Shown: piece by piece, positions 14,873 through 20,872 of the stretch | How the letters are laid out: every line of letters begins with the position of its first letter | How positions within the stretch are numbered: the first letter of the stretch is position 1 | Assembly (NCBI GenBank): GCA_905214265.1 | Contig: CAJMLQ010000045.1 | Coordinates: 1 to 20,872, forward strand | Source of the DNA: an uncultured bacterium | GTDB lineage: Bacteria > Bacillota > Clostridia > Oscillospirales > Ruminococcaceae | Length of the DNA stretch: 20,872 nucleotides | Direction: 5' to 3' | Position numbers and translations under genes: made by a program | The notes under the pieces: model-generated | The model's database searches: none | What the model was told of the DNA's origin: nothing | Seen by the model: only the letters and a program-made list of their open reading frames with translations

Positions 14873-15321
14873 AGCGAATCACCTTGTTCGCGTTGGAGCC
14901 TTTGGCAGTTTGGACAGACGCCAAAAACCTCAAAAGAATGTCCAGTGACCTGGAAGCCGTGTTTCCGCCCGATGGATTCCAGAAAATCCTCCGCAGGACA
15001 TTCGTCCAGCAGGATCGTCCGTTTGCACTGAATACAGGTCAGCTGATGACGGTGGCCTTTATGGGCAAGATTAAAGCATTGGCTGGCATTGTCCGGAAGC
15101 TCTGCCCGCTCCAGCACTTGATGTTCCACTAACGCCGAAAGGGTCCGGTAAACCGTGGAGAGGCCGAAGTCTTCTCCGCGTTCCCGCAGCCGCAAAAAAA
15201 TGTCATCCGCTGTCAAACGGGCATCCGTTTGGAGAAATATTGCCAAGATGCTTTCCCGCTGGCGTGTGATTTTCATGCCCGCTCGTTTCAAGATGGAAAG
15301 GATTTCTTCTTTTGTTTCCAT
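14866..15321 (-). CDS. Fur-family metal-dependent transcriptional regulator
   Basis: Start ATG 15321 follows GAGGAGG by 6 bases, giving 151 residues. The N-terminal winged helix (MKITRQRESILAIFL, LSTVYRTLSALVE) is followed by the Fur dimerisation domain with HKGHRHQLTC (His87, His90, His92) and two structural-zinc pairs, Cys96/Cys99 and Cys136/Cys139. These mark the family but do not alone separate Fur, Zur and PerR. It lies 11 bases downstream of a putative metal exporter and overlaps the pentapeptide gene. The operon promoter carries a Fur-type box (16227-16241), so autoregulation and iron sensing are the best guess. Confidence 0.9.
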   Translation of the reverse strand: METKEEILSILKRAGMKITRQRESILAIFLQTDARLTADDIFLRLRERGEDFGLSTVYRTLSALVEHQVLERAELPDNASQCFNLAHKGHRHQLTCIQCKRTILLDECPAEDFLESIGRKHGFQVTGHSFEVFGVCPNCQRLQREQGDSLC

Positions 15322-15332
15322 AAAAATCCTCC

Positions 15333-16205
15333 TCACCGCGCGAAAAACTGAATCAGCGTTCCTGCGGCCACTGCGCAAATATATGTCCAGAGTACGATTT
15401 TTGCGGCCTGTTTGCGGTCGGAACAACCTTTAAACAGGACCAGGTATCCAAATCCCGCGCCTGTGGAAAGTCCGGCTACCGCCGCGCCAAAGCTGATGCT
15501 TCCGCTTAAAAACAGCTCCGTCAGCAGCACGGAAGTCGCACATCCGGGGATCAGCCCGATCAGCGCCGTAACCGCTGGTTGGAATACACTTCCTGAGAGC
15601 AGGACGGAACGCAGCATATCCTCGCCGATCCAAAAGACGATCAGGTTGATTGCCAGCATGGTAACCCCGATGAAGAGAGTGATCTGAAGGGTATGCTTCA
15701 ATGCGCAGATCCATATGTGACTCAGCTTTCCGTCGTCTCCGTGATGGGAATGTTCACAGCAGCCGCAGCCGTCGACTTCCACTGTTTTAGCAGGAGCAGC
15801 AGCTGTGCTTTTGGAATTTCGAAAGACCGTAAACTTTAATAGATAACCGAACAGGACAGCCAGTATCAGCTTACTGCCCAACAGCAAAAGGATGGGCTTC
15901 CAGCCGGACGATTTGGTCAGCATGACTGGGATTGCCTCATCGGAAGTCGCCAAAAAAACGGCGATCAAAGTGCTGGCAGACAGGATTTTTTCGTTGTATA
16001 AGGAAGCAGCGGCAGCTGAAAAGCCGCACTGCGGCACGCAGCCAGCCAATGCTCCGACCACTGGCCCAAATTTTTCAAACCTTCCGCCAAAAATCCGAGA
16101 TGTATCGACCCTGGCTTCTAGGTACTCAATCACCAAATAAACAACAAACAGAATTGGAAGGGCCTTTAGCGTGTCCAAAAGCGTATCCAGTAAAACTTCT
16201 TGCAT
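15333..16205 (-). CDS. Putative heavy-metal/manganese exporter (ArsP_2, 10-TM family)
   Basis: The 290-residue integral membrane protein shows two related halves: the first carries GALAGCVPQCGFSAAAASLYN and the second GLIPGCATSVLLTELFLSG with GLSTGAGFGYLVL, hallmarks of the family annotated as putative 10TM heavy-metal exporter or putative manganese transporter. The central loop between the halves is rich in metal ligands (DGCGCCEHSHHGDDGK), suggesting metal binding. No biochemical substrate is known to me. ATG 16205 has GGAG 8 bases upstream. First gene of an operon with fur and the pentapeptide gene, controlled by a promoter with a Fur box. Confidence 0.82.
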   Translation of the reverse strand: MQEVLLDTLLDTLKALPILFVVYLVIEYLEARVDTSRIFGGRFEKFGPVVGALAGCVPQCGFSAAAASLYNEKILSASTLIAVFLATSDEAIPVMLTKSSGWKPILLLLGSKLILAVLFGYLLKFTVFRNSKSTAAAPAKTVEVDGCGCCEHSHHGDDGKLSHIWICALKHTLQITLFIGVTMLAINLIVFWIGEDMLRSVLLSGSVFQPAVTALIGLIPGCATSVLLTELFLSGSISFGAAVAGLSTGAGFGYLVLFKGCSDRKQAAKIVLWTYICAVAAGTLIQFFAR

Positions 16206-16226
16206 TGCATAATCTCCTACTTTTAT

Positions 16227-16241
16227 TGAGAATGATTTTCA
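16227..16241. promoter_or_regulatory. Fur-box-like operator at the exporter-fur promoter
   Basis: TGAGAATGATTTTCA matches the 7-1-7 Fur consensus TGATAATNATTATCA at 12 of 14 positions. It lies just downstream of the minus-strand -10 and covers the predicted start site, so binding should block transcription. Confidence 0.72.
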
Positions 16242-16247
16242 TTTGCA

Positions 16248-16276
16248 ATTATAGTCTTCTTTTTACAATTTGTCAA
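16248..16276 (-). promoter_or_regulatory. Consensus promoter of the exporter-fur-pentapeptide operon
   Basis: On the minus strand TTGACA (16276-16271) and TATAAT (16253-16248), both perfect, are separated by 17 bases. Confidence 0.9.
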
Positions 16277-16363
16277 GCTTTTAGACGATTTTCCGAAAAT
16301 ATTCAAGAAGCCTTCACATTCCCGTGGTAAACTAAAGCAAATCCGCAGAAAGGATGGGGGCCT

Positions 16364-17038
16364 ATGTATCATCTTCTCGTGGTAGACGACGAGGAACAAA
16401 TTCGTAATTTAATCAAAAAATATGCATCTTTTGAAGGATATCAGGTTACGGAAGCGTCTGACGGTATGGAGGCGGTGGAAATCTGTCTCAAGAAACGGTT
16501 CGATCTGATTATTATGGATGTTATGATGCCAGAATTAGATGGATTTTCGGCGTGTCGGGAGATCCGGAAGCATGCAAACACGCCGGTGCTGATGCTCTCT
16601 GCGCGGGGCGAGGAATATGACCGGATCCATGGCTTTGAAATCGGCGTAGATGATTATGTCGTAAAGCCATTTTCTCCGAAAGAACTCATGATGCGGGTTC
16701 AGGCGATCTTAAAGCGGAGTAGGACGTCTTCTCCGGATAGTGGGAAGGAGATTCTCCAGTTCGAGGGTCTGACAGTAGATTTTACTGGTCGTATCGTTAC
16801 CATTGACGGAAATAAAGTGGAACTGTCACCGAAGGAGTACGATCTTCTTTTCTATTTGGTCCGGAACCGCAACATCGCCCTTTCCCGGGAGGTCCTCATC
16901 AGCAACGTATGGGGATACGATTTTTATGGGGACGATCGTACACTGGATACCCATATTAAACTCCTGAGGAAAAGCCTCGGCCCGTACAGCAAGTTTATTG
17001 TGACACTGCGGGGAGTGGGGTATCGCTTTGAAGCATAA
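16364..17038 (+). CDS. OmpR/PhoB-family response regulator
   Basis: The 224-residue protein has a receiver domain with acidic pocket Asp8-Asp9, phosphoacceptor Asp52 (IIMDVMMPELDG) and Lys101 in VVKPFSPKEL. It is followed by an OmpR-type winged helix (VELSPKEYDLLFYLVRN, LISNVWGYDFYGDDRTLDTHIKLLRKSL, VTLRGVGYRFE). It acts as a DNA-binding output partner of the overlapping histidine kinase. Its last codons overlap the kinase start by 11 bases. Upstream, TTCAAG-N5-TTCACA (within 16300-16320) loosely resembles PhoP direct repeats, but the target genes are unknown. Confidence 0.93.
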   Translation: MYHLLVVDDEEQIRNLIKKYASFEGYQVTEASDGMEAVEICLKKRFDLIIMDVMMPELDGFSACREIRKHANTPVLMLSARGEEYDRIHGFEIGVDDYVVKPFSPKELMMRVQAILKRSRTSSPDSGKEILQFEGLTVDFTGRIVTIDGNKVELSPKEYDLLFYLVRNRNIALSREVLISNVWGYDFYGDDRTLDTHIKLLRKSLGPYSKFIVTLRGVGYRFEA

Positions 17039-18518
17039 AAAGAGGGCAAAATCGGGCGCTCCCATCAAATGGAAACTGTTGGCCACCTTTGTGGGCTTTA
17101 CCGCCGTGATGCTGGCGCTGCTCTGGCTGTTTCAGGTGGCTCTGCTGGAGCGTTTTTATAAAGCAATCAAAACGGTGGACATCCAGAGTTCTGCTGAAGC
17201 GATTGTCCGACATATCAGCGATAGTGATTTGCAGACACTTACCGAGAACCTGGCAGCACAAAATGATCTCTGCGTCCTGATCTTGGACAGCAGTTGCAGG
17301 GAAATTGCCTCCGCCGATACACTTCCAGGATGCCGGATCCACAACATGCGGTATCAGGATCTCCTCCGGCTTTATGTTCTGGCTTTGGAGAGCGGCGGCG
17401 CCTATACAGAGCGGATAACGGAGCGTTCCTTCCAGCTTTCTCCCAATTGGGGGTTCCATCCTTCTTATGTAGACCAGAAAGACGTTTTGATTTTGGTTCA
17501 GGTTATCGCGCTGACTACAGGGGAGGAGCGGATCGTCCTGCTGAATTCCACAATTTCACCGGTGGATGCAACTGTACGGACTTTGCGTGTTCAGCTGACA
17601 ATTGTGACAGTACTGATGGTTCTGCTTGCATTTTCGCTGGCTCTAATTCTGTCACGCCATCTGGCAAAGCCCATTGTCAAGGTCAATGAAACGGCAAAAG
17701 AGTTGGCAAAGGGAAAATACGACATTGTATTTGAGGGCGGTGGCTACCGGGAGATTTCCGAGCTCAACCGCACGCTCAACTACACGGCAGAAGAACTCTC
17801 CAAGGTGGAAAGCCTCCGCCGGGAGCTGCTAGCCAATATTTCCCATGATCTGCGGACGCCGCTGACCATGATTACCGGCTATGCCGAGATGATGCGGGAT
17901 ATTCCCAGCGAAAATACGCCGGAAAATGTGCAGATCATCATCGACGAAGCCTCGCGGCTCAACCGGCTGGTCAACGATCTTTTGGATCTTTCTAAGCTGC
18001 AGGCCGGCGTTCAAAAATTGACGCCCACCACCTTCTGCCTGACTCAAATGGTGCGGGATACCATTGGGCGCTACGCAAGAATGACAGAAGCGGATGGCTA
18101 TCGGATTGGTTTCGAGGCGGTGGAAGATGTTTCTGTTCATGCCGATGAGATGAAAATCTCCCAGGTGCTTTATAATCTCATCAACAATGCGATCAACTAT
18201 ACCGGTGAGGACCGTTCTGTAGCCGTCCGGCAGACCGTACGGAATGGATGGGTGCGGATTGAAGTCGCAGATACTGGAGAGGGAATTCCGGCCGACAAGC
18301 TTCCGTATGTTTGGGACCGGTACTACAAGCTGGATAAGACCCATAAGCGCGCGGCGGTTGGGACTGGGCTGGGGCTTTCCATCGTAAAAAATGTTTTGGA
18401 TATGCATCAGGCTCATTACGGTGTTTCCAGCACCGTTGGGCAGGGAAGCATCTTCTGGTTTGAGCTTCCAGTTGCAAAATCGTTGTTGGATATCGAAATA
18501 GAAAAAAACACTGAATAA
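17028..18518 (+). CDS. Two-component sensor histidine kinase
   Basis: The 496-residue membrane kinase starts at TTG 17028, inside the end of the response regulator gene. There are two membrane segments (about 15-38 and 188-209) with an extracytoplasmic sensor region of about 145 residues between them that I do not recognise. Then come a HAMP-like linker (about 210-260), HisKA with phospho-acceptor His273 (ANISHDLRTPLTMITGYAEM), and the ATPase domain with N box NLINNAINYTG, G1 DTGEGIP and G2 GTGLGLSIVKN. It should phosphorylate the adjacent regulator. The signal is unknown; neighbouring genes give no clear hint. The stop codon lies inside the terminator stem. Confidence 0.93.
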   Translation: MKHKKRAKSGAPIKWKLLATFVGFTAVMLALLWLFQVALLERFYKAIKTVDIQSSAEAIVRHISDSDLQTLTENLAAQNDLCVLILDSSCREIASADTLPGCRIHNMRYQDLLRLYVLALESGGAYTERITERSFQLSPNWGFHPSYVDQKDVLILVQVIALTTGEERIVLLNSTISPVDATVRTLRVQLTIVTVLMVLLAFSLALILSRHLAKPIVKVNETAKELAKGKYDIVFEGGGYREISELNRTLNYTAEELSKVESLRRELLANISHDLRTPLTMITGYAEMMRDIPSENTPENVQIIIDEASRLNRLVNDLLDLSKLQAGVQKLTPTTFCLTQMVRDTIGRYARMTEADGYRIGFEAVEDVSVHADEMKISQVLYNLINNAINYTGEDRSVAVRQTVRNGWVRIEVADTGEGIPADKLPYVWDRYYKLDKTHKRAAVGTGLGLSIVKNVLDMHQAHYGVSSTVGQGSIFWFELPVAKSLLDIEIEKNTE

Positions 18519-18558
18519 GGAAATGCCCTTCCAAACTGGAAGGGCATTTCCTTATTCA
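18512..18558. terminator. Strong bidirectional terminator containing both stop codons
   Basis: A perfect 22-bp stem (18512-18533 with 18537-18558) has a 3-base loop (AAC). The kinase stop TAA (18516-18518) and the stop of the convergent dehydrogenase (18552-18554) are mirror positions in the same stem. T-rich ends are short. Confidence 0.88.
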
Positions 18559-19931
18559 ACGATATGGTCTGCAACATACAATCCATTTGCCGCCGCTTGG
18601 GAAAGAGAACGGGTAAATCCTGCTCCATCGCCAATGGCATAGATGCCGCGGCAGCCGCTGATCTCAAAATCATGACAGTCCGGCCGGGCAGAATAGTACT
18701 TGCACTCTACTCCATAAAGCAAGGTATCATAATTGGCCGTACCCGGCGCAATATTGTCCAGCGCATGAAGCGTTTCGATGATATTGTCCAGCTGCCGTTT
18801 GGGCATGCATAGACTCAGATCTCCGGCAACCGCCTGCAGGGTCGGCTGTGTGGTCGACTGGCGAAGACGCTTGCTGTCGGTTCGGCGGCCGTTTTCCAAA
18901 TCGCCGAGTCGCTGTACCAGCACGCTCCCACCGCTGATCAGGTTGGCAAGGCTGGCCACGTGCCGGGCATATTCAATGGGTTCTTTAAAAGGCTCGGTAA
19001 AGCGGATAGTGGACAGCAGCGCAAAATTGGAATTTTTCGTTTTACGGCATTCTTCCCGGTAGGAATGACCGTTTACCGTCAGGACACCGTCTGTATTTTC
19101 CGTTACAACATGGCCGCGCTCATTAAAGCAAAACATACGGGTGACATCGCCGTAGCCTTTTGAGCGGTACCAGATTTTGGGCTCGTAGATTTCTTTTGAG
19201 AAATCCTCCCAGATAATCGAAGGAAGCTCGACTCGCACGCCGATATCCACCTGGTTGTTTTGGAGAGAAATCCCATTTTCCATACACCATTTGGAGAAAA
19301 AGCGGCTACCAGCCCGTCCAACGGCAAATACAATCTTTTCCGCGGACAGGATTCCTTCTTTTTGGGCGTGGAAATACGTGACGATATGCGTGTCACGGTT
19401 AATGGATGTCACTTCCGTCGAAGTCCGGATATCCACATGGCCTTCCAGGGATTCGATCAGACACCGCATGGTCTCGAAATTGGAGTCTGTTCCCAGATGC
19501 TTCAGCTGCGCCTGGCTCATATGCAGATCATGGCGCAGGCAGAGGGCCTTCAGTTCATTGCTGGGCATAAACCGTTCCGTAGTCGCACCAAATGAAACCA
19601 GAATTCGGTCGGCCTGCTCAATATAGTCGATCACGGTTTCCGGGGCCAGAAAATCGGTGAGCCATCCGCCGTATTCCGTGGAAATCACGTATTTTCCATC
19701 CGAAAAGGCGCCGGCACCGGCCATCCCTTCCATAATTGCACAGGAACTGCACTTAATGCATTTTTCCGCCCGATGGGAAACAATCGGGCAAACGCGCTTT
19801 TGAATCGCCGCCCCTTTTTCTAAAATGCAGATCTTCAGCTGCGGATCTCGCTCCGCCAGCCGGTAAGCGGTCATAATTCCGCCGATGCCGCCGCCGATAA
19901 TCGCAACGTCATATGTTTGTTGTAATTCCAA
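18552..19931 (-). CDS. FAD-dependent dehydrogenase, COG2509 type
   Basis: Start TTG 19931 is chosen because GGGAGGG lies 7 bases upstream; upstream ATG candidates lack a ribosome site. The 459-residue protein opens with a Rossmann dinucleotide fold (YDVAIIGGGIGGIMTAY), and closes with the FAD motif GIYAIGDGAGFTRSLSQAAANGLY. A cysteine cluster, Cys48, Cys58, Cys61 and Cys64 (KCIKCSSC), precedes GMAGAGAFSDGK, which is diagnostic of this uncharacterised FAD-dependent dehydrogenase family. The four cysteines could bind a metal or Fe-S cluster (inference). Substrate and pathway are unknown. It is transcribed from a consensus promoter inside the end of the upstream glycosyltransferase gene. Confidence 0.85.
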   Translation of the reverse strand: MELQQTYDVAIIGGGIGGIMTAYRLAERDPQLKICILEKGAAIQKRVCPIVSHRAEKCIKCSSCAIMEGMAGAGAFSDGKYVISTEYGGWLTDFLAPETVIDYIEQADRILVSFGATTERFMPSNELKALCLRHDLHMSQAQLKHLGTDSNFETMRCLIESLEGHVDIRTSTEVTSINRDTHIVTYFHAQKEGILSAEKIVFAVGRAGSRFFSKWCMENGISLQNNQVDIGVRVELPSIIWEDFSKEIYEPKIWYRSKGYGDVTRMFCFNERGHVVTENTDGVLTVNGHSYREECRKTKNSNFALLSTIRFTEPFKEPIEYARHVASLANLISGGSVLVQRLGDLENGRRTDSKRLRQSTTQPTLQAVAGDLSLCMPKRQLDNIIETLHALDNIAPGTANYDTLLYGVECKYYSARPDCHDFEISGCRGIYAIGDGAGFTRSLSQAAANGLYVADHIVE

Positions 19932-19956
19932 GAAAAAACCCTCCCGTAAACGTATC

Positions 19957-19979
19957 ATTTGTTTGCTTGAAAAACAAAT
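19957..19979. repeat. Inverted repeat in the dehydrogenase leader
   Basis: ATTTGTTT (19957-19964) and AAACAAAT (19972-19979) form an 8-bp inverted repeat with a 7-base gap between the promoter and the ribosome site of the FAD dehydrogenase gene. It could be an operator or a leader hairpin; there is no T tract, so it is not a terminator. Confidence 0.4.
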
Positions 19980-20014
19980 CCTCGTGGACAGCAGGGCCGT
20001 ATCCAAACTCGTCT

Positions 20015-20043
20015 ATTATATTATTTTTGCTGTTTTTTGTCAA
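20015..20043 (-). promoter_or_regulatory. Consensus promoter of the FAD dehydrogenase gene
   Basis: On the minus strand TTGACA (20043-20038) and TATAAT (20020-20015), both perfect, have a 17-base spacer. The -35 lies within the last codons of the glycosyltransferase gene. The leader to TTG 19931 is about 75 bases. Confidence 0.85.
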
Positions 20044-20872
20044 TGTCCTGATAAGCCTGCTGATAAACCGTCAGCAGGTAATTGGCAAGATTTTCAGAGC
20101 CGGCCTGCTTTACCGACTCCCGCACAGAATTTTGCAAAATTTTCTTTTCCTCTGCCGGTTTGTCCCGGTAGGCGATCAGTTCATCATACATTCCCTTGGC
20201 ATCATAATAAATATATCCGTTTACACCGCTGCGGACCTGCCCCTCGTTCAGCTTGTCAAATCGATGGAGGACTGGCAATCCCGTCGCCATTGCTTCCAGC
20301 ATAGAAATGGAATTGGTATCAGACAGAGAAGCCGTAATATAGAGGTCGCAGCTGGCATAGTAGGGGGGAAGTTCGCTGTTTGGGATCGCCCCGGTAAAAA
20401 TGACCATATCCTGAATGCCAAGGCAGGCCGCCTGTTCCACTAGTTCCTGGTGGCAGGGGCCGTCCCCGATAATCAGGAGTTTCAGGTTGTCCGTTGGTTT
20501 CACCGTTTCCGCCCAATAATCCAGCAGAACATCAATGCTCTTTTCCTTGCCGATTCTGCCGCAGAAGCAGACGAGCATTTCATCGTCGCGAATGTGGTAT
20601 TTCTGGCGGAATTCATGCTTTTTCTCGTCGTCAATGTTGTGGGGAAGAAATTTATCAAGCTCCACCGGATTGGGGATGACACGGACGTCTTTGTCGACTC
20701 CGCAGTCGTTTTTGATGTATTCATCACACTTTTTTGACGGGCCGGTTATGGCGTTAGCCTTCTTGGCAAACTGGCCGAAATACCGGTGGGAGATACGGGT
20801 CATCATCGGAATCAGCTGTTTGGGCGCTACATAATAAATATAGTCGTCATACATGGTATGAAGCGTGTAGAC
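20021..20872 (-). CDS. Glycosyltransferase family 4, C-terminal part (lipid glucosyltransferase-like), 5' partial
   Basis: The frame is open to the right edge: codons before the ATG at 20854 read VYTLHT, matching the PVVYTYHTMYEDY motif of GT4 diacylglycerol glucosyltransferases, so the true start is outside. The 283 visible residues include VRVIPNPVELDKF, the nucleotide-sugar-binding domain FCGRIGKEKSIDVLL and LLIIGDGPCHQEL, and ASLSDTNSISMLEAMATGLPVL. The usual EX7E catalytic pair of GT4 reads DX7E here (Asp-Thr-Asn...Glu), a conservative change. Such enzymes make membrane glycolipids from UDP-sugars on the cytosolic face of the membrane; the exact acceptor is not determinable. No terminator follows; the next promoter overlaps its 3' end. 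Confidence 0.88.
   Translation of the reverse strand, partial: VYTLHTMYDDYIYYVAPKQLIPMMTRISHRYFGQFAKKANAITGPSKKCDEYIKNDCGVDKDVRVIPNPVELDKFLPHNIDDEKKHEFRQKYHIRDDEMLVCFCGRIGKEKSIDVLLDYWAETVKPTDNLKLLIIGDGPCHQELVEQAACLGIQDMVIFTGAIPNSELPPYYASCDLYITASLSDTNSISMLEAMATGLPVLHRFDKLNEGQVRSGVNGYIYYDAKGMYDELIAYRDKPAEEKKILQNSVRESVKQAGSENLANYLLTVYQQAYQDIDKKQQK

Noticed and set aside
16300..16320. PhoP-type direct repeats (TTCAAG/TTCACA) before the response regulator
   Set aside because: Only two imperfect half-sites without other pho context; too weak to list as a feature.
1..20872. CRISPR arrays, tRNA or rRNA genes, insertion sequences
   Set aside because: No regularly spaced repeats, cloverleaf sequences, rRNA segments or transposase genes were recognised by reading; a covariance-model scan was not possible here.

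Overview
The window looks like the chromosome of a spore-forming Clostridia member of mid GC content, probably Oscillospiraceae/Acutalibacteraceae-like. This is inferred from the gene set: a sigK 5' half, a YtaF-like sporulation membrane protein, a flavoprotein-rubredoxin fusion typical of anaerobes, Gram-positive style GGAGG ribosome sites and near-consensus TTGACA/TATAAT promoters. No rRNA, tRNA or CRISPR array was seen, and there is no gene-free stretch longer than about 210 bases.

Layout. Positions 2-3411 are the end of a tetrapyrrole operon (+): a CobA-HemD fusion cut by the window edge, hemB and hemL, closed by a hairpin terminator. At 3490-5382 (+) is a large serine recombinase. Its 3' end runs tail-to-tail into, and overlaps, the first 111 codons of the late sporulation sigma factor sigK (5616-5284, -). 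The SigK reading frame stays recognisable up to the codons for Ile-Glu-Asn and then breaks into unrelated sequence. This is the arrangement of the B. subtilis skin element (spoIVCB/spoIVCA) and is the most striking content here. The 3' half of sigK is absent from the window. The heme operon lies where the rest of an element, or the 3' half, would be expected.

From 5790 to 9875: an Rrf2 regulator without cysteines (+), an alpha/beta-hydrolase esterase (-), a flavin reductase-rubredoxin fusion (+), YtaF (-) and HflX (-). Perfect bidirectional hairpins separate the first convergent pairs. A 9-bp-arm palindrome resembling a PerR box lies between the divergent esterase and rubredoxin promoters.

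From 10025 to 14273: a decayed FMN-binding split-barrel gene, a TetM/EF-G-like translation GTPase (-), then a lactonase-family beta-propeller and an MBL-fold hydrolase as a probable two-gene operon (+).

From 14270 to 16276 (-): an operon of a putative 10-TM metal exporter, a Fur-family regulator and a Qnr-like pentapeptide repeat protein. It is driven by a consensus promoter with a Fur-box-like operator at its start site, so it is probably controlled by its own Fur protein.

From 16364 to 20872: an OmpR-type response regulator and histidine kinase (+), a strong bidirectional terminator whose stem contains the stop codons of both flanking genes, an FAD-dependent dehydrogenase of the COG2509 type (-), and the C-terminal part of a GT4 glycosyltransferase (-) that runs off the right edge.
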